NCBI GenBank assembly: GCA_037951105.1
Contig: JBAMJV010000904.1
Coordinates: 124,001 to 188,000, forward strand
Direction of reading: 5' to 3'
Length of the DNA: 64,000 nucleotides
Source: Echinarachnius parma
Taxonomy: Eukaryota > Echinodermata > Echinoidea > Clypeasteroida > Echinarachniidae
Made by a program: the position numbers and the translations under genes. Shown here piece by piece: positions 12,201 through 21,352 of this stretch (positions within the stretch are counted from its first letter, which is position 1; each line of letters begins with the position of its first letter). The notes under the pieces were generated by a model that had not been told where the DNA came from, made no database searches, and worked only from the letters and a program-made list of their open reading frames with translations.

Positions 12201-15200
12201 GACTAGCAAATAGCAATGATAGTAGTTATGCTCTCATCACATCCAGTAAGTCAAAAGGATAAGGGTTAATTCCCCTTTAACGAAGGTTAGCTGAGCAAGC
12301 TTTGGTACCCTTTAACTTAACCCTAGTTAGGAACTAGAATAGCTTGCGTTTGTTTCTCAGCCATGTCATCAAAAACAGACTTGGCATGTTTACTAAGCTA
12401 GCAAGGTTTTATGAATATGGGCCCTGGGGGGTGTTTCACAAAGATCCTAAGTAGAACTTAACTCTAAGTTGGACTTAATAATTATGGAAAGTCATTTGTA
12501 GTCTTGGAATAAAATATGTTCGAAAGCAAAAATTCAAGTATTTTAGACTTATCATCAATTTTACATCAAAAACATGAAGAACCCTTGATAATAGAAAATA
12601 TCAATGATTTGAATCAACACTTTATGCCTTTTAAAAGAAATTTTATCAAATTGTTTCAAAGAAACTGACGGCTTTCCATAGTTCCTAAGTCCAACTTAGA
12701 GTTAAGTTCAACTTAAGGATCTTTGTGAAACAACCCCCTGGTTGTTTGTTATAAATGTTGCTTACCTGATTTTTAGGTCATTATTGTTTTTCCTTGACCA
12801 AGTTTGTATCCACATATCAGGAACATCCGCCAAACTGGGGCGCAAGATTGCATATCACCACTGCACATTGCTACACAGTGTGAACACACATCGGCTGAAA
12901 GAACTATTGGAGGGGCAAAAGGTAAGCATCCTGAACTTCCTCTTAACCTAAGATTGCCTGCCACAAGCCTCTACAACTAACTTTTTTCCCTACTGGCCCA
13001 TTCGTGCAAGCAAAATCATAAATGTCTAATGTTACTTGCCCAGACAGAAAATGTACTTGCCCGCCTACTTCTAGATGAGACACACATACACCGGATTACA
13101 TTTTCACTCTCAGAATTGACCATTTATTTAGTTGCCTGATCGGGCAACCAGACTAGACCATCTATGAAATTTTACTTGCCCGACATCAGTTTTTACTTGC
13201 CCCGGGCAAGGGGGCAAGTGCTATAGTGTCGAGCCCTGCCTATCATCACTGTACCCTCCTGCACAGTGTGAACACCCATAGACAGAAATAACTATTTGAG
13301 GGACAATTGGTCAATTTGTTGTGTTTACATAGTGATTTTGATATTTAAATTGTTGAAATATCTACACCTATTGATGTTTATCCGAACTCTTGACGCAAGA
13401 TCGCATACCATACTGCGCAGTGTGAATGCACCTGTTATAAGTATAAAAGGTAAGCGATGTTTCTCTGTGTATTTGATTCTCTGTGGTCAAATGATTGAGA
13501 TGATGGTCTGAGGCAAGCTTGGACCCCGACACAATACAATACACTGGCTGCAAAATTTGCGGGATGTTGCGTAGAAGCTGTGCTGCCTCATGCGAAATAA
13601 GAAGAAGAAGAAAAAACATTTGAATTCCATTAATTTGCAGAAGTATGCCATCAATGCAATTCGTATAAAATCTAATTTAACAAAATAGTACATTCTAAAC
13701 CGTCACGTTTTAATTTTGTTGTATTGACAGGAAGGGCTGAAGAGTAAAGCGACGCCGAGTGTTAGGAGTACGGTCGGAAACCTAGTGGACATTGAAAACA
13801 TTATTATGTTTAATTGAATACAAATAAGTGGGACATTTTTTTAATGAGTGCATCAAATGTTTATTGTTTTTTCCTGACAGGAAGGGCTGAAAAGTAAAGC
13901 GACGCCGAGTGTCCGGAGCGCGGTCAGGAATCTAGCCGACAGCGAACCTGCCATCTGCCACACGAGTCTTGTCAAATGCATTAAGGATGCATACTACGAC
14001 CAGTACTCGCCCTACAAAGAAAATAAGGTATTTATCAATCATGGTTAAATGTTATGCTGCTTTTGGAACGCAGTCAGGAAACCTAGCTGATATTGAACTA
14101 GACAGAAATATACCTTCTCTACATGGGGTTTACTCTGATATCAGATTTTTTACCCTGCCCCATTCTGAGAGAAGGAAATCTGAAGTGTTTGCACTGTGTT
14201 GGTGGGATTCTGCCATCGACCATGAAGTGAAGGGGCTACTTTTTAGCCGCACGATATATATGGGAGACACGCGCCGCGCGTCGGACGTGCCGTTCACAAA
14301 ATTTGCGATATCTTCGTCTTTACTCGTAATTTTTGCTTAAAAGCAAGTCGTGTTGAATTTGCTTTGTAACAGGTATGTTATTATGTTTTATACATACGAT
14401 TTATCAAATTGATGTAAAATAAAGAAAAAAGTCAGATATAGGGAACTTACTGACTCGATGTTATGAATTACCGCAAGCCAATTTGAAGCCATTTTAGTTA
14501 GCGAAGGGGCGTCACTGAACCCTGTACTATCGAGTCGCTCGGGTACAATTTACCACCAACACACACATGTGTCATCTCTGTCCAACTTAGGTCTTTATAT
14601 GGAGCGATCCGACCGACCAGCTAGCGGAATATGAAGAACGATTTTTCGGTCTAATATCGAACTTGCCATCTGGCATCAGTCTTGTCAAATGCATTAAGAA
14701 TTAATATTACGACTAGTACACACACCATACAATGAACATCAGGGGCCGGGGCATAAAGAGTTGCGATTAATTGCAACGTTGCAATTACACTGTTGTCCTT
14801 GAGAACATGTGCCCCTACACCCATGGATGTGTACACTAATACAGATAAACAGAAGTCAACATGCATTTGGTTTGCACAGCTACATGTAGTTTAATGCTTG
14901 AAATTAGAAATATGTGACCGGCTATAGCAAAACCCTGCACTTGCCGGTAGAAATCAAAACGTAGATTTACATACCATTAGAAAGGCCTCATCACAAGCTT
15001 TCATTAGATGCTTTGTTCTAACAAACTGGTCAATAATTGGCGAAGATATTATTGTTTCAATTTTTACAATCATAGGTCTTTTACACAACTTTTTACAACT
15101 TTTAACTTAAAATGCCCATTTCCTCAAAACATGAATTACCGACAAGTGCAGGGTTTTGCTATAGCCGGTCACATATATCATGGTGGCCTGATCACGCAAG

Positions 15201-17985
15201 TACAATTTTCAAGACATTACAGATAAGCCTCAGATTCGATTAACCAAAACAAAGAAAAGCAAAAGCAATTGTGATATATTTGGTTGCTCTACTGGCTAAG
15301 TAATGTTTGGATCACTGGAAAGCTTGGTGGCCTAACCCTGCGTATATATATTATATGAACAATATAATATATTTTGTGTGTGTTCACTCAGTGATAATAC
15401 TTTGTTTCAAGCACCCAAAAAGCTTTAAAGCTTTAAAATAAAGTTGCCTGATTTGACTTTTCTGGAATTTTCTAGGCCTGTCATGATATTTGAACAAATC
15501 TCCCCGATTTCAAAAGGAGACACCCTGAAAATACACCAAGATTACTGCATCAGATTTCATCCCACCAATCTCCCTGATTATTGAAAGATTATTGTCATTA
15601 GGTTGTATGCATTTAGTAGATATCTCCCTGATTTCTGGTGAAATTCCCCTAAATCTTCCCGATTGTTGAATTTCAATGTTGGTAGCTGTGTTCATATGAA
15701 AAATATTGTTTGTTTATTTTGGTTCACTCAGTGATGATATTCTGTTCTTTCATCCTAAACAGCTTTACAAGGTAGACCCCACTGATCTGTCCACCTGGAA
15801 GGGTATACCCTTGCTACATGCAGAGCTAACGGTGAGTAGGATATCGTTTAGAGGGAACCAACACCCCCAATTAATATTCAGACAAATGGGTTTCCAGATA
15901 GAATATATAATTTAGATTTCATCACCATACTAAATTACCTGTGTTCATATGGGTCTGCAGAAGAAGACTATTTATTGTCTAGGACGTACATGTATGCATC
16001 TTCCATGGTATTATCGTCTCCAAATGTATGTGTGTATACAATTGGTGCACTAGCAAACGTTTTGCACATACGGAACCATGAGGCCATGTTGGTTCTATAA
16101 GTTTTGGTGAATAATTGTATTATTTATGAATTACACAACCCTTGGCAAAGTGTTGGACATCTATTCAATATAAAAAAAACGTACAAAAACATAATACATC
16201 TGTGTTTTTATTTGCCTGGTGGTCCCCTTTAGAGGGATCTAGTAACATTGTCAAAATCCACAAAACTTACTTCCAGCAGTTTCACATTCATTGTTGTATT
16301 TTTATTATTATTATTAATTTCTTTGTTTCAGAGTTGGGACTGGGTGTACGGGAAGACCCCCCGCTTCAGCGTCACAGAGAAACGGGGTGCGATCTCGCTC
16401 ATCGTGCATGTCCACAATGCAGCTATAGATGGCGTGATCATTCAGGCACCGGACGGCTGGATAGGTATCGACGAGACACAGATGTTCACGGAACATATGA
16501 AAGGTGAATTACAATAATAATAATATACTCGATTTATATAGCGCCTAAAATGATTGATAATCATCTCTAAGCGCTTTACAATGATATTATATAGTGCCTA
16601 ATATGATTGATAATCATCTCTAAGTGCTTTACAATGATATTATTACCCCCAGTCATAGGATACAATGCAAACCAGCACACATTGTTTGCCCCATGTCCAC
16701 TCCCTAGGGAGCATTCCTTCCAAGCGGCTCATGGGCATTGAGAAGATCCTTCACATAAAAGGCTTTCAACTCCTACCGGGTCCCCATTTATACACCTGGG
16801 TAGAGAGCAGCAATTGTGGATAAATTGTCTAGCTGAAGGACAAACGCAGTGGGCAGGGTTCGAACTCGGGATCTCATGATCGGAAAGCGCGCGCTCTACC
16901 AATCTTGCCACACTACTTCCATAACAACTTTGATTATAATAATGTGGATGTGGTGTGGCAAGATCGGTAGAGCGTGCGCTCTCCAATGATCCGAGTGGGA
17001 TCCCGAGTTTGAATCCAGTGCATTGTCCGTTTGTTTGTCCTTCAGCAAGACAAATTAATCCACTATTACTGCTCTCTTCCCAGGGGGGTGTTTCACAAAG
17101 ATCCTAAGTTAACTTTAAGTTCGACTTAAAAATTACGGAAAGCCAAATGTAGTTTCTTTGAAACATTTTTGTGACAGTTCTTTTAAAAGGCATAACATTT
17201 TTATTCAAATCATATATTTTTTCTATTATCAAAGAGATTTCATGTTCTTGACGTAACATTTATGTAAAGTCTAAAATACTTGCATTTTTGCTTTTGAATA
17301 TATTCTATTACAAGGCTACAAATGGCTTACCATACTTTTTAAAGTCCAACTTAGAGTAAAGTTCAACTTAGGATCTTTGTGAAACGCCCCCATGTGTATG
17401 AATGGGGACCCGGACGGATGGGATTGTAGTTCCGTAGCACTGTGTGCGCCTAACCAGTGACTGGCTGGAATGCTCCCTAGGGAGTGGAAAATGTGCACTT
17501 TGTGTGCAGGAATGATTGAAGTGTGTACATCTGTTGACCGGGGTAATAATAATAGTGCTTAGAGGCTCTTTGCAATTTGTGCTCTATTTAGATATGTATG
17601 TCATTATTATTTACAATTTTGACTACAATGGAATGAACACTTTGTATTCAATGATAAAATATCTCCATTATCAGGGAGACATTTGAAGAAAAAAAATCGA
17701 AACCAATTTCATTCTTCTGTTACCACAAGCGAAAAACAAGGTACAAGACAATGGCAAAAATGATTTTGAATGAATTTGACAAAGTTAATGGATCACTTTA
17801 ATTTCCTCTCTAAATATATTTTAAATTTCCGTTTTTTTAAAAATCCCAATGCAGGCCAGCGGTTCTGGTCCAAAAGTGTAGCGGATGCGGCGACAGATTT
17901 CTTAGATTTGTCGACCATTACGTGCCCCGAAATGATACGCAAATACCGCCTTCTATCGTCCATGATCCGTGATGCCGCGTCCTGA
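6052..17985 (+). CDS. LIPT1: lipoyltransferase 1, mitochondrial (nine exons, complete)
   Basis: LIPT1 is a member of the biotin/lipoyl ligase (LplA/LipB) superfamily; in animals it transfers lipoyl groups to the E2 subunits of mitochondrial 2-oxoacid dehydrogenases. Exons: 6052-6228, 9669-9727, 10522-10696, 11320-11478, 12814-12921, 13881-14027, 15763-15831, 16332-16503, 17855-17985, total 1,197 nt, 398 residues (human about 373). All phases agree. Residues 1-45 are rich in Arg and Ala with no acidic residue before the mid-40s, as expected of a matrix targeting peptide. The family signature RRRSGGGTVY is at 127-136, and KISGTSAK at 190-197 holds the lysine expected at the active site. The usual HD after GGGTVY is QD here. 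Intron 4 begins ATATCCTT and ends AC. Most introns carry ghost copies of the adjacent exon edges. Start choice: the first ATG in frame with the targeting-like segment. Confidence 0.9.
6500..6560 (+). pseudogene. ghost of LIPT1 exon 1, 3' edge
   Basis: The segment matches the last ~60 nt of exon 1 with substitutions and a small indel, up to the splice site, which reads AAA|GTCAGT. The following intron sequence also repeats that after exon 1. Offset from the parent edge is 332 bp. Confidence 0.75.
6747..8065. mobile_element. hAT-like non-autonomous element with 8-bp TSD
   Basis: Termini TAAGGCTGAGTC and GACTCAGCCTTA are perfect inverted repeats, flanked by ATTTTAAC on both sides (6,739-6,746 and 8,066-8,073). 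An 8-bp duplication suggests the hAT superfamily. Subterminal regions are rich in CCGGTT/ACCGGT blocks. Inside is a second, very long inverted repeat (about 7,090-7,660, centred near 7,410). No transposase is encoded. It is inserted in the third unit of the exon 1 ghost array, which dates it after that duplication. Confidence 0.8.
7090..7660. repeat. long hairpin inside the hAT-like element
   Basis: Arms of roughly 280 bp (for example ACTACATCGCTCC with its complement GGAGCGATGTAGT, and CTTGCACACAGGGTATACGA opposite its inverse) meet near 7,410. Its reading frames are hairpin by-products. Confidence 0.7.
8190..8250 (+). pseudogene. second ghost of LIPT1 exon 1, 3' edge
   Basis: Closer to the parent than the first ghost near its 3' end (AAGAAAACAAAAGATGTCAAA), again followed by GTCAGT. 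After subtracting the hAT-like insertion, the spacing from the first ghost is about 363 bp. Confidence 0.75.
8338..8879. mobile_element. TTAA-flanked MITE (AAAGGGATAGTTGAGTATTG family)
   Basis: It is bounded by TTAA at both ends, with inverted termini AAAGGGATAGTTGAGT and its near-complement at 8,860-8,877. Relatives are at about 56,868-57,224, 48,850-49,000 (end only) and 22,240-22,316 (end only). TTAA flanks are characteristic of piggyBac-type transposition. Confidence 0.65.
9052..9178. repeat. (CAAA)n microsatellite
   Basis: About 31 units of AAAC with one CACA interruption, in LIPT1 intron 1. The long repetitive reading frames across it are microsatellite artefacts. Confidence 0.95.
9669..9727 (+). 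CDS. LIPT1: LIPT1 exon 2
   Basis: Acceptor TTTTCAG, donor CTG|GTAAGT. It encodes residues 60-79 (GLVYLSTSTDVFANLALEDW), the conserved opening of the LIPT1 domain; the Trp codon is split by the intron. Confidence 0.92.
9823..10200. mobile_element. TTAA-flanked MITE (AAAGGGATCTAGTAAC family), copy 1
   Basis: It starts TTAAAGGGATCTAGTAAC and ends GTTACTAGAATTTAA; the right terminus is slightly decayed. Internal landmarks such as AACAAGGTATGAG recur in copies at 19,761, 24,259 and 58,828. Confidence 0.7.
10522..10696 (+). CDS. LIPT1: LIPT1 exon 3 (RRRSGGGTVY)
   Basis: Acceptor GCTCTAG, donor CAG|GTACGG. Residues 80-137 include WRNDPCVVLGRHQNPW and RRRSGGGTVYQ, the nucleotide/lipoyl-binding loop of the family. 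Confidence 0.95.
11202..11262 (+). pseudogene. ghost of LIPT1 exon 4, 5' edge
   Basis: It repeats the polypyrimidine tract, an acceptor (ATAG) and the first ~60 nt of exon 4 with decay, 118 bp upstream of the real exon. The frame is destroyed by a T run. Confidence 0.8.
11320..11478 (+). CDS. LIPT1: LIPT1 exon 4, ends at an AT-AC intron
   Basis: Acceptor TTCACTAG in phase 0; encodes residues 138-190 from DLGNLNITFF to MDDFFK. No GT donor fits near the end of homology. The exon ends at AAA|ATATCCTT, a perfect U12-type AT-AC 5' splice site, which leaves phase 0 and joins exactly to ISGTSAK in exon 5. Confidence 0.88.
11737..12424. mobile_element. foldback element, GGGCCCATATTC termini, copy 1
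   Basis: Inverted ends GGGCCCATATTC/GAATATGGGCCC enclose two long inverted arms that meet in a near-perfect palindrome at about 11,996-12,113. A shorter relative is at 55,161-55,557. It is immediately followed by another MITE at 12,426. Confidence 0.75.
12426..12738. mobile_element. foldback MITE, GGGGTGTTTCACAAAG termini, copy 1
   Basis: Ends GGGGTGTTTCACAAAGATCC and its complement, with subterminal inverted AAGTT-type blocks and CTTTCCATA. Four copies are seen in the window (also 17,083; 18,477; 52,399). Confidence 0.8.
12814..12921 (+). CDS. LIPT1: LIPT1 exon 5 (active-site lysine)
   Basis: The exon starts directly after the AC of the AT-AC intron; donor AAG|GTAAGC. Residues 191-226, ISGTSAKLGRKIAYHHCTLL onward; Lys197 aligns with the conserved active-site lysine of the superfamily. 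Confidence 0.92.
13015..13235. repeat. dispersed TTGCCCG / TCGAGCCCTG repeat
   Basis: Inverted TTGCCC/GGGCAA blocks ending in TGTCGAGCCCTG. Relatives lie near 19,267-19,600, 20,815-21,030, 38,640-38,750, 51,160-51,240, 52,280, 57,955-58,080 and 62,850-63,020, some with TGGCCC instead of TTGCCC. Confidence 0.65.
13238..13310 (+). pseudogene. ghost of LIPT1 exon 5, first copy
   Basis: Matches the exon from its TATCACCACTGC region through GAGGGGCAA with many changes; the donor is lost. Confidence 0.7.
13392..13455 (+). pseudogene. ghost of LIPT1 exon 5, second copy
   Basis: Covers GCAAGATTGCATA to the donor with an internal deletion; the donor AAG|GTAAGC is kept. About 152 bp after the first ghost. 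Confidence 0.65.
13731..13800 (+). pseudogene. ghost of LIPT1 exon 6, 5' edge
   Basis: Includes acceptor TTGACAG and about 65 nt of exon 6 (GAAGGGCTGAAGAGTAAAGC), then diverges. It is exactly 150 bp upstream of the true exon. Confidence 0.85.
13881..14027 (+). CDS. LIPT1: LIPT1 exon 6
   Basis: Acceptor CTGACAG, donor AAG|GTATTT. Residues 227-275, EGLKSKATPSVRSAVRNL onward; the C-terminal part of the catalytic domain. The exon is chosen over its ghost because it runs open to a donor. Confidence 0.9.
14065..14103 (+). pseudogene. ghost fragment of LIPT1 exon 6, middle part
   Basis: GGAACGCAGTCAGGAAACCT and following bases resemble the middle of exon 6, downstream of the parent. Short but specific. 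Confidence 0.5.
14653..14737 (+). pseudogene. ghost of LIPT1 exon 6, 3' half
   Basis: CTTGCCATCTGGCATCAGTC and CTTGTCAAATGCATTAAG repeat the end of exon 6 with indels. With the fragment at 14,065 it seems to be a split downstream copy. Confidence 0.65.
14911..15175. mobile_element. MITE with TATGTGACCGGCTATAGC termini
   Basis: The ends are inverted over about 35 bp (TATGTGACCGGCTATAGCAA and complement). One end of a relative is at 23,522-23,590; a different family with a similar GGTCACATAT end is at 21,751-21,999. Confidence 0.75.
15763..15831 (+). CDS. LIPT1: LIPT1 exon 7
   Basis: Acceptor CTAAACAG, donor ACG|GTGAGT. Residues 276-298, LYKVDPTDLSTWKGIPLLHA onward; phase 0 at both ends. The same acceptor region recurs in decayed form near 15,374-15,420. 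Confidence 0.85.
16035..16232. mobile_element. partial TTAAAGGGGACCACC-family MITE
   Basis: It ends TTGCCTGGTGGTCCCCTTTA and repeats the ACACAACCCTTGGCAAAGTG block of copies at 37,996 and 49,732. The other end is truncated. Confidence 0.6.
16332..16503 (+). CDS. LIPT1: LIPT1 exon 8
   Basis: Acceptor TTTCAG, donor AAAG|GTGAAT. Residues 299-356: SWDWVYGKTPRFSV and IQAPDGWIG, matching the W-x-W-x-YGKTP-F-S signature of the C-terminal domain. Confidence 0.95.
16512..16920 (-). mobile_element. tRNA-derived SINE, minus strand
   Basis: Read on the minus strand it starts with a tRNA-like head near 16,920 (box A-like TGGCAAGATTGG, box B GAGTTCGAACCC) and ends in two tandem GCGCTATATAA-type tail units and an ATT repeat. 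Similar tails at 24,818-24,848, 26,455-26,540 and 29,080-29,155 mark other fragments. Confidence 0.75.
16951..17600 (+). mobile_element. tRNA-derived SINE, plus strand, split by a MITE
   Basis: Same family as 16,512-16,920, head to head with it. Box A TGGCAAGATCGG and box B GAGTTTGAATCC are near 16,955 and 17,005. The body is interrupted at 17,083-17,391 and resumes with TGTATGAATGGGGACCCGG. Confidence 0.7.
17083..17391. mobile_element. GGGGTGTTTCACAAAG MITE, copy 2, nested in a SINE
   Basis: Inverted ends as in copy 1. The SINE body continues on both sides, so the MITE inserted after the SINE. Confidence 0.85.
17855..17985 (+). CDS. LIPT1: LIPT1 exon 9 (stop)
   Basis: Acceptor CCAATGCAG in phase 1; residues from 356 to 398 end RDAAS and stop TGA at 17,983-17,985. 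Weakly conserved tail as usual for the family. Confidence 0.85.
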
Positions 17986-18042
17986 CACCAATAGCGACTG
18001 TCGGCTCTGAGCTATCACCATGGCAACACGGCCAACCTAGAC

Positions 18043-18048
18043 AATAAA
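18043..18048 (+). terminator. LIPT1 polyadenylation signal AATAAA
   Basis: A canonical AATAAA 58 bp after the stop codon. Cleavage would fall before the exon 9 ghosts downstream. Confidence 0.55.
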
Positions 18049-18106
18049 TCTCCTATATATAACAGAACTCAAGAGGAGGTGATGATAGATAATGACATGT
18101 GTGATC

Positions 18107-18290
18107 TGCGACGCGTAAATACCGCCTCCTGTCGTGTATGATCCGTGATGCGGCGGCTTCCGGCCATAAGTTATCCCCATGACAACTCAGCCAGCCAGAA
18201 AGACGATACCTTTATCTGCCCATTAAATGCCAACACCTCTTATCGTCCATGATCCATGTCCTTTTAGCGACTTTTAGCTAAGCGGTCTCG
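18107..18290 (+). pseudogene. two ghosts of LIPT1 exon 9
   Basis: TACCGCCTCCTGTCGTGTATGA at about 18,119-18,140 and TCTTATCGTCCATGATCC at about 18,238-18,255 repeat the end of the last exon, each followed by a decayed version of the UTR (CCATGACAAC / CGCCATGAAG). Offsets are 176 and 111 bp. Confidence 0.75.
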
Positions 18291-18476
18291 CCATGAAGAA
18301 ACGGCCAGCGTATCCTATGGAGCGCCAGTGGACGTGATGATAGATAATAGTGTTGACTGCAATAGCGAACATCTGCTCCGAGGTATTTTCCATGGGAGCA
18401 CAGCCGGCCAGACGATAACCTTGTGTATTCAACAGAGCTCAAGAGAGTGTTATGATACAGGGTTCTTATGAGGCCA

Positions 18477-18795
18477 GGGGGGTGTTTCACAAAGATCCTA
18501 AGTTGAACTTAATTCTAAGTTGGACTCAAAAATTATGGAAAGCCATTAGTTTTTTTGAAAATTTGTTGTAAAATTTCTTTTAAAAGGCATAAAATATTGA
18601 TTAAAATCATAATAATATCTTCTATTATCTAGGAGATTCCATGTTCTTGATGTAAAATTTATTGGAGTCTAAAATACATCCTTTCTTGCTTTTGAATATT
18701 TTGTATTCTAAGGCTACAAATGGCTTTCCATAATAGTTAGGTCAACTTAGAGTTAAGTTCAACTTAGGATCTTTGTGAAACACCCCCCCCCCCCC
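18477..18795. mobile_element. GGGGTGTTTCACAAAG MITE, copy 3
   Basis: Complete inverted ends, with a C-rich expansion at the right terminus. Downstream, 18,796-19,260 is AT-rich with no recognisable gene. Confidence 0.8.
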
Positions 18796-19266
18796 TGGAA
18801 AACCTGGAAAGTCATGGAGTTTTCCTTTCGTGTTTTCCAGGTTAGGCCCAATGTGCGCAATTTTTATATTACAGTTGATTTTGATAAAATTAATAATGAT
18901 GGAGTTATTTTTATTGAGTATAGAAACAAAATATTTTAAACTACATGTATATCATATTCAATGTTGAAATATTGTTTATGCTGTTTCCAGAGGCTTTATA
19001 AAGATATTTTGTTTAAATTTGTGCCTTAACTTATTGCAAAATGTGTCTTTTTGTTAATTGATATCGTGCTTTAGTACTTTGTGGAGTAATCTTTCATATT
19101 GAGAGCAATATTTTTGTCAACTTTTAAAAGGAAATAGTGAAAATATATATCGAATCTATCAACAAGAGTAGTGTGTAATATTACAACTTTAGCCAGAAAA
19201 TGTGATTATTTTTTGTTCATGCTAACTGCGAAAGGGTAAATTGTACTCCAGCTATGTTAAGGTAGA

Positions 19267-19600
19267 TGTTAATTCCTATATCAGGGCTCGACACTCGCAC
19301 TGGCCCGCTAGCCTGGGGCCAGTGAGATTGCACTTCGGGCCAGCAATAATGTATAAAAGTCATATTTTGGTGGCCCGATTGGGCAAGCAGATTTTCAACC
19401 CGACATTGACAAAATTAGAAAAATCTTGTTTTCTTCCATGTCATGCTTCATCTATAATCACAGGTTTGATCAGGAAAGAGTGATATTTGAATAGTAAAAA
19501 GTTTACTCATGAAATAAACATTTTCGGGCCAGTAAATTTTTCTTTCGGGCCACCAGAAAAGGGGAAGAAATTATTTCACTTGCCTGACTGAGCCACTGAC
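19267..19600. repeat. TGGCCCG / GGGCTCGACAC dispersed repeat
   Basis: Begins TCAGGGCTCGACACT and carries alternating TGGCCC and GGGCCA blocks. Same broad family as 13,015-13,235 and 20,815-21,030. Confidence 0.6.
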
Positions 19601-19760
19601 AAAAACGGTAAGTGTATACATGTATGAGAACATTTAAATTTGATTGTATAATCTGTCCATTGTTGTGGTATTATTCATTTAGTAATTTGTAGTAGGTAAT
19701 TACATACATGTATGTAGATCATTTACATTGAGATTGATGTATAATGTAGCCATATATGCA

Positions 19761-20065
19761 AAAGGGATCTAGTAGATGTAATGTCCACCGAGTGATGTGT
19801 GAAAATTCCAGGGTAAATGAGTGTCATTACCAAGTAAAGAGCGAAAAACTCATTGCACTGAAATTATACAGTTATAATTATCCGCTAGATAATTATACAA
19901 CTGAACACTTCAATCATACATATCTTTATAACGGCAGATAAATTTTGAAATTTGACAGCTGTTCTATGCTTCTTTTGGTAATACAAATACAATGAAGTAT
20001 GTGAGAACTGCTAGAGTTCCAAGTAAGTTTTTGAGGATTGTGACAATGTTACTAGATCCCTTTAA
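19761..20065. mobile_element. AAAGGGATCTAGTA MITE, copy 2
   Basis: Ends AAAGGGATCTAGTA and ACTAGATCCCTTTAA; the left TTAA is degenerate. Confidence 0.7.
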
Positions 20066-20814
20066 TGACTGTTCCATGGAGTGATTTCAATTTTGTTCCA
20101 GTCTTCCATTTTTAACTGCCTGGCTGTCGTTCTATTTTGCCTAGAGATTGCTTTGTTTGTGTCTTTCTCAAGAAAATGTATTGTATATTATATGACATTT
20201 TCCCCTTTCATATTGCCAAACAAATGCATGTACTTCGTGATTTTTTTTTTGCCCGTTTTGGTTATAGTTCATGATCTCCCATATGAAGCCAAACCAGCCA
20301 ATGGCGGGATAAACTGATGTATTTTTATATAAATGCCTAACAAGACTTGTAAACAATTTTGTAAAAAAAAAGAAAAAAAAAGAAAAAGATTTTTGTTTTC
20401 CATTCAAATTCATGTTTACTATCAGGGTATTCTGTGTGTGTGAACTAAATGCTATACTACATGTACTTGTAAACACATTGTTTCCTTCGATTAATCATAC
20501 ATTTACAATCTTAAAAAACTACAATGGAACCTCTTTTTAACGAGCTCTTTTACAGCGAGGTAATTTCACAAGTCTAGGTTCTATTTATGTTGTCATTTTT
20601 AAGCCCTGGTACAAGATACATGGATCTTATATTTACAAGGTAAATTCAATGGACCCAACATGCTCGCTATAATGAGGGTTCACTGTATTATGAGTGTCGC
20701 GTCATTCTTTCTCCGTCATTTTGAAAATCAAGTGGGCCACCAAAATTTATACAAACTTTTTGTGTCTGGCCCCAGGCCATGGGGCAACTGCTAGTGTCCA
20801 GCTGTGCAATAAAT

Positions 20815-21030
20815 CAGGGCTCGACACTACAGGTAGCACTTGCCCGATTGCGCGGGGCAAGTAAAATTGCATAAATGGTCTACTTTGCTTGCCCGATCAG
20901 GCAACTCACATTTCTGTTTCATCTATAGATGAGAGTTCCAATGTAATTCTAGAATCTAGAATTGAGTGGCAAACTTGTAAGTTTTCTGTTTGGCAAGTCA
21001 AATGTGATTATTTATGATTTTTAATACTCG
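20815..21030. repeat. TTGCCCG / GGGCTCGACAC dispersed repeat
   Basis: Begins TCAGGGCTCGACACTACAGG with GGGCAAGTAAAATTGCAT; a close relative of the pieces at 13,015 and 57,955. Confidence 0.65.
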
Positions 21031-21069
21031 CCTGGACAGGCCAGTATATAAGAAAAAAACATTTAGTGT

Positions 21070-21292
21070 GGAGGCTTCATCGATATACACACTGGATATA
21101 GCACGTTGAAGCCGCCGCAAATATCTAAAAGTACACCCAATACAAAAGGTGCCCCATTCACCGACGTAAATCGCTTCGCTCGAGTGAATGGAACACCTTT
21201 TGTATTGAGAGTACTTTTCACACTGTTGCTGGCTTCATGAAGAGGGCGCTGTTGCTATATCCAGTATTTTTTTATATCGATGGGAGGCTTGT
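21070..21292. mobile_element. foldback MITE (GGAGGCTTCATCGATATA)
   Basis: Inverted outer parts (CATCGATATA ... TATATCGATG; CTGGATATAGCA ... TGCTATATCCAG) and an inner palindrome around CAATACAAAAGGTG / CACCTTTTGTATTG. Confidence 0.65.
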
Positions 21293-21352
21293 ATACAAAT
21301 TGAGAATACTGTGGAACCTCAATGTGAAGAGCTCTGATATAACAAAATCTTC

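Larger units (their letters stand above)
11479..12813 (+). other. U12-type AT-AC intron of LIPT1
   Basis: The intron begins ATATCCTT and ends CCAC. A TTCCTTGAC branch-point match lies at 12,790-12,798, with the branch A 16 nt upstream of the terminal C. Protein homology needs exactly these boundaries, since the standard GT-AG alternatives break the frame. Two tandem ~115-bp units open the intron (CTAAACTTAAAGTGATCC at about 11,489 and a similar one near 11,594), and foldback elements fill most of the rest. Confidence 0.85.

Noticed and set aside
11479-12820. A GT-AG intron between LIPT1 exons 4 and 5
   Set aside because: Starting exon 5 after the CAG at 12,820 leaves one base too few for any GT donor near the end of homology; only the AT-AC boundaries keep both frame and protein match.
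11202-14737. LIPT1 ghost copies as extra coding exons
   Set aside because: They carry stops or indels, and including them breaks the alignment with the single-copy protein domain.
16861-17015. tRNA genes at the box A/box B matches
   Set aside because: No acceptor stem or anticodon arm folds properly; the matches are SINE heads followed by a SINE body.
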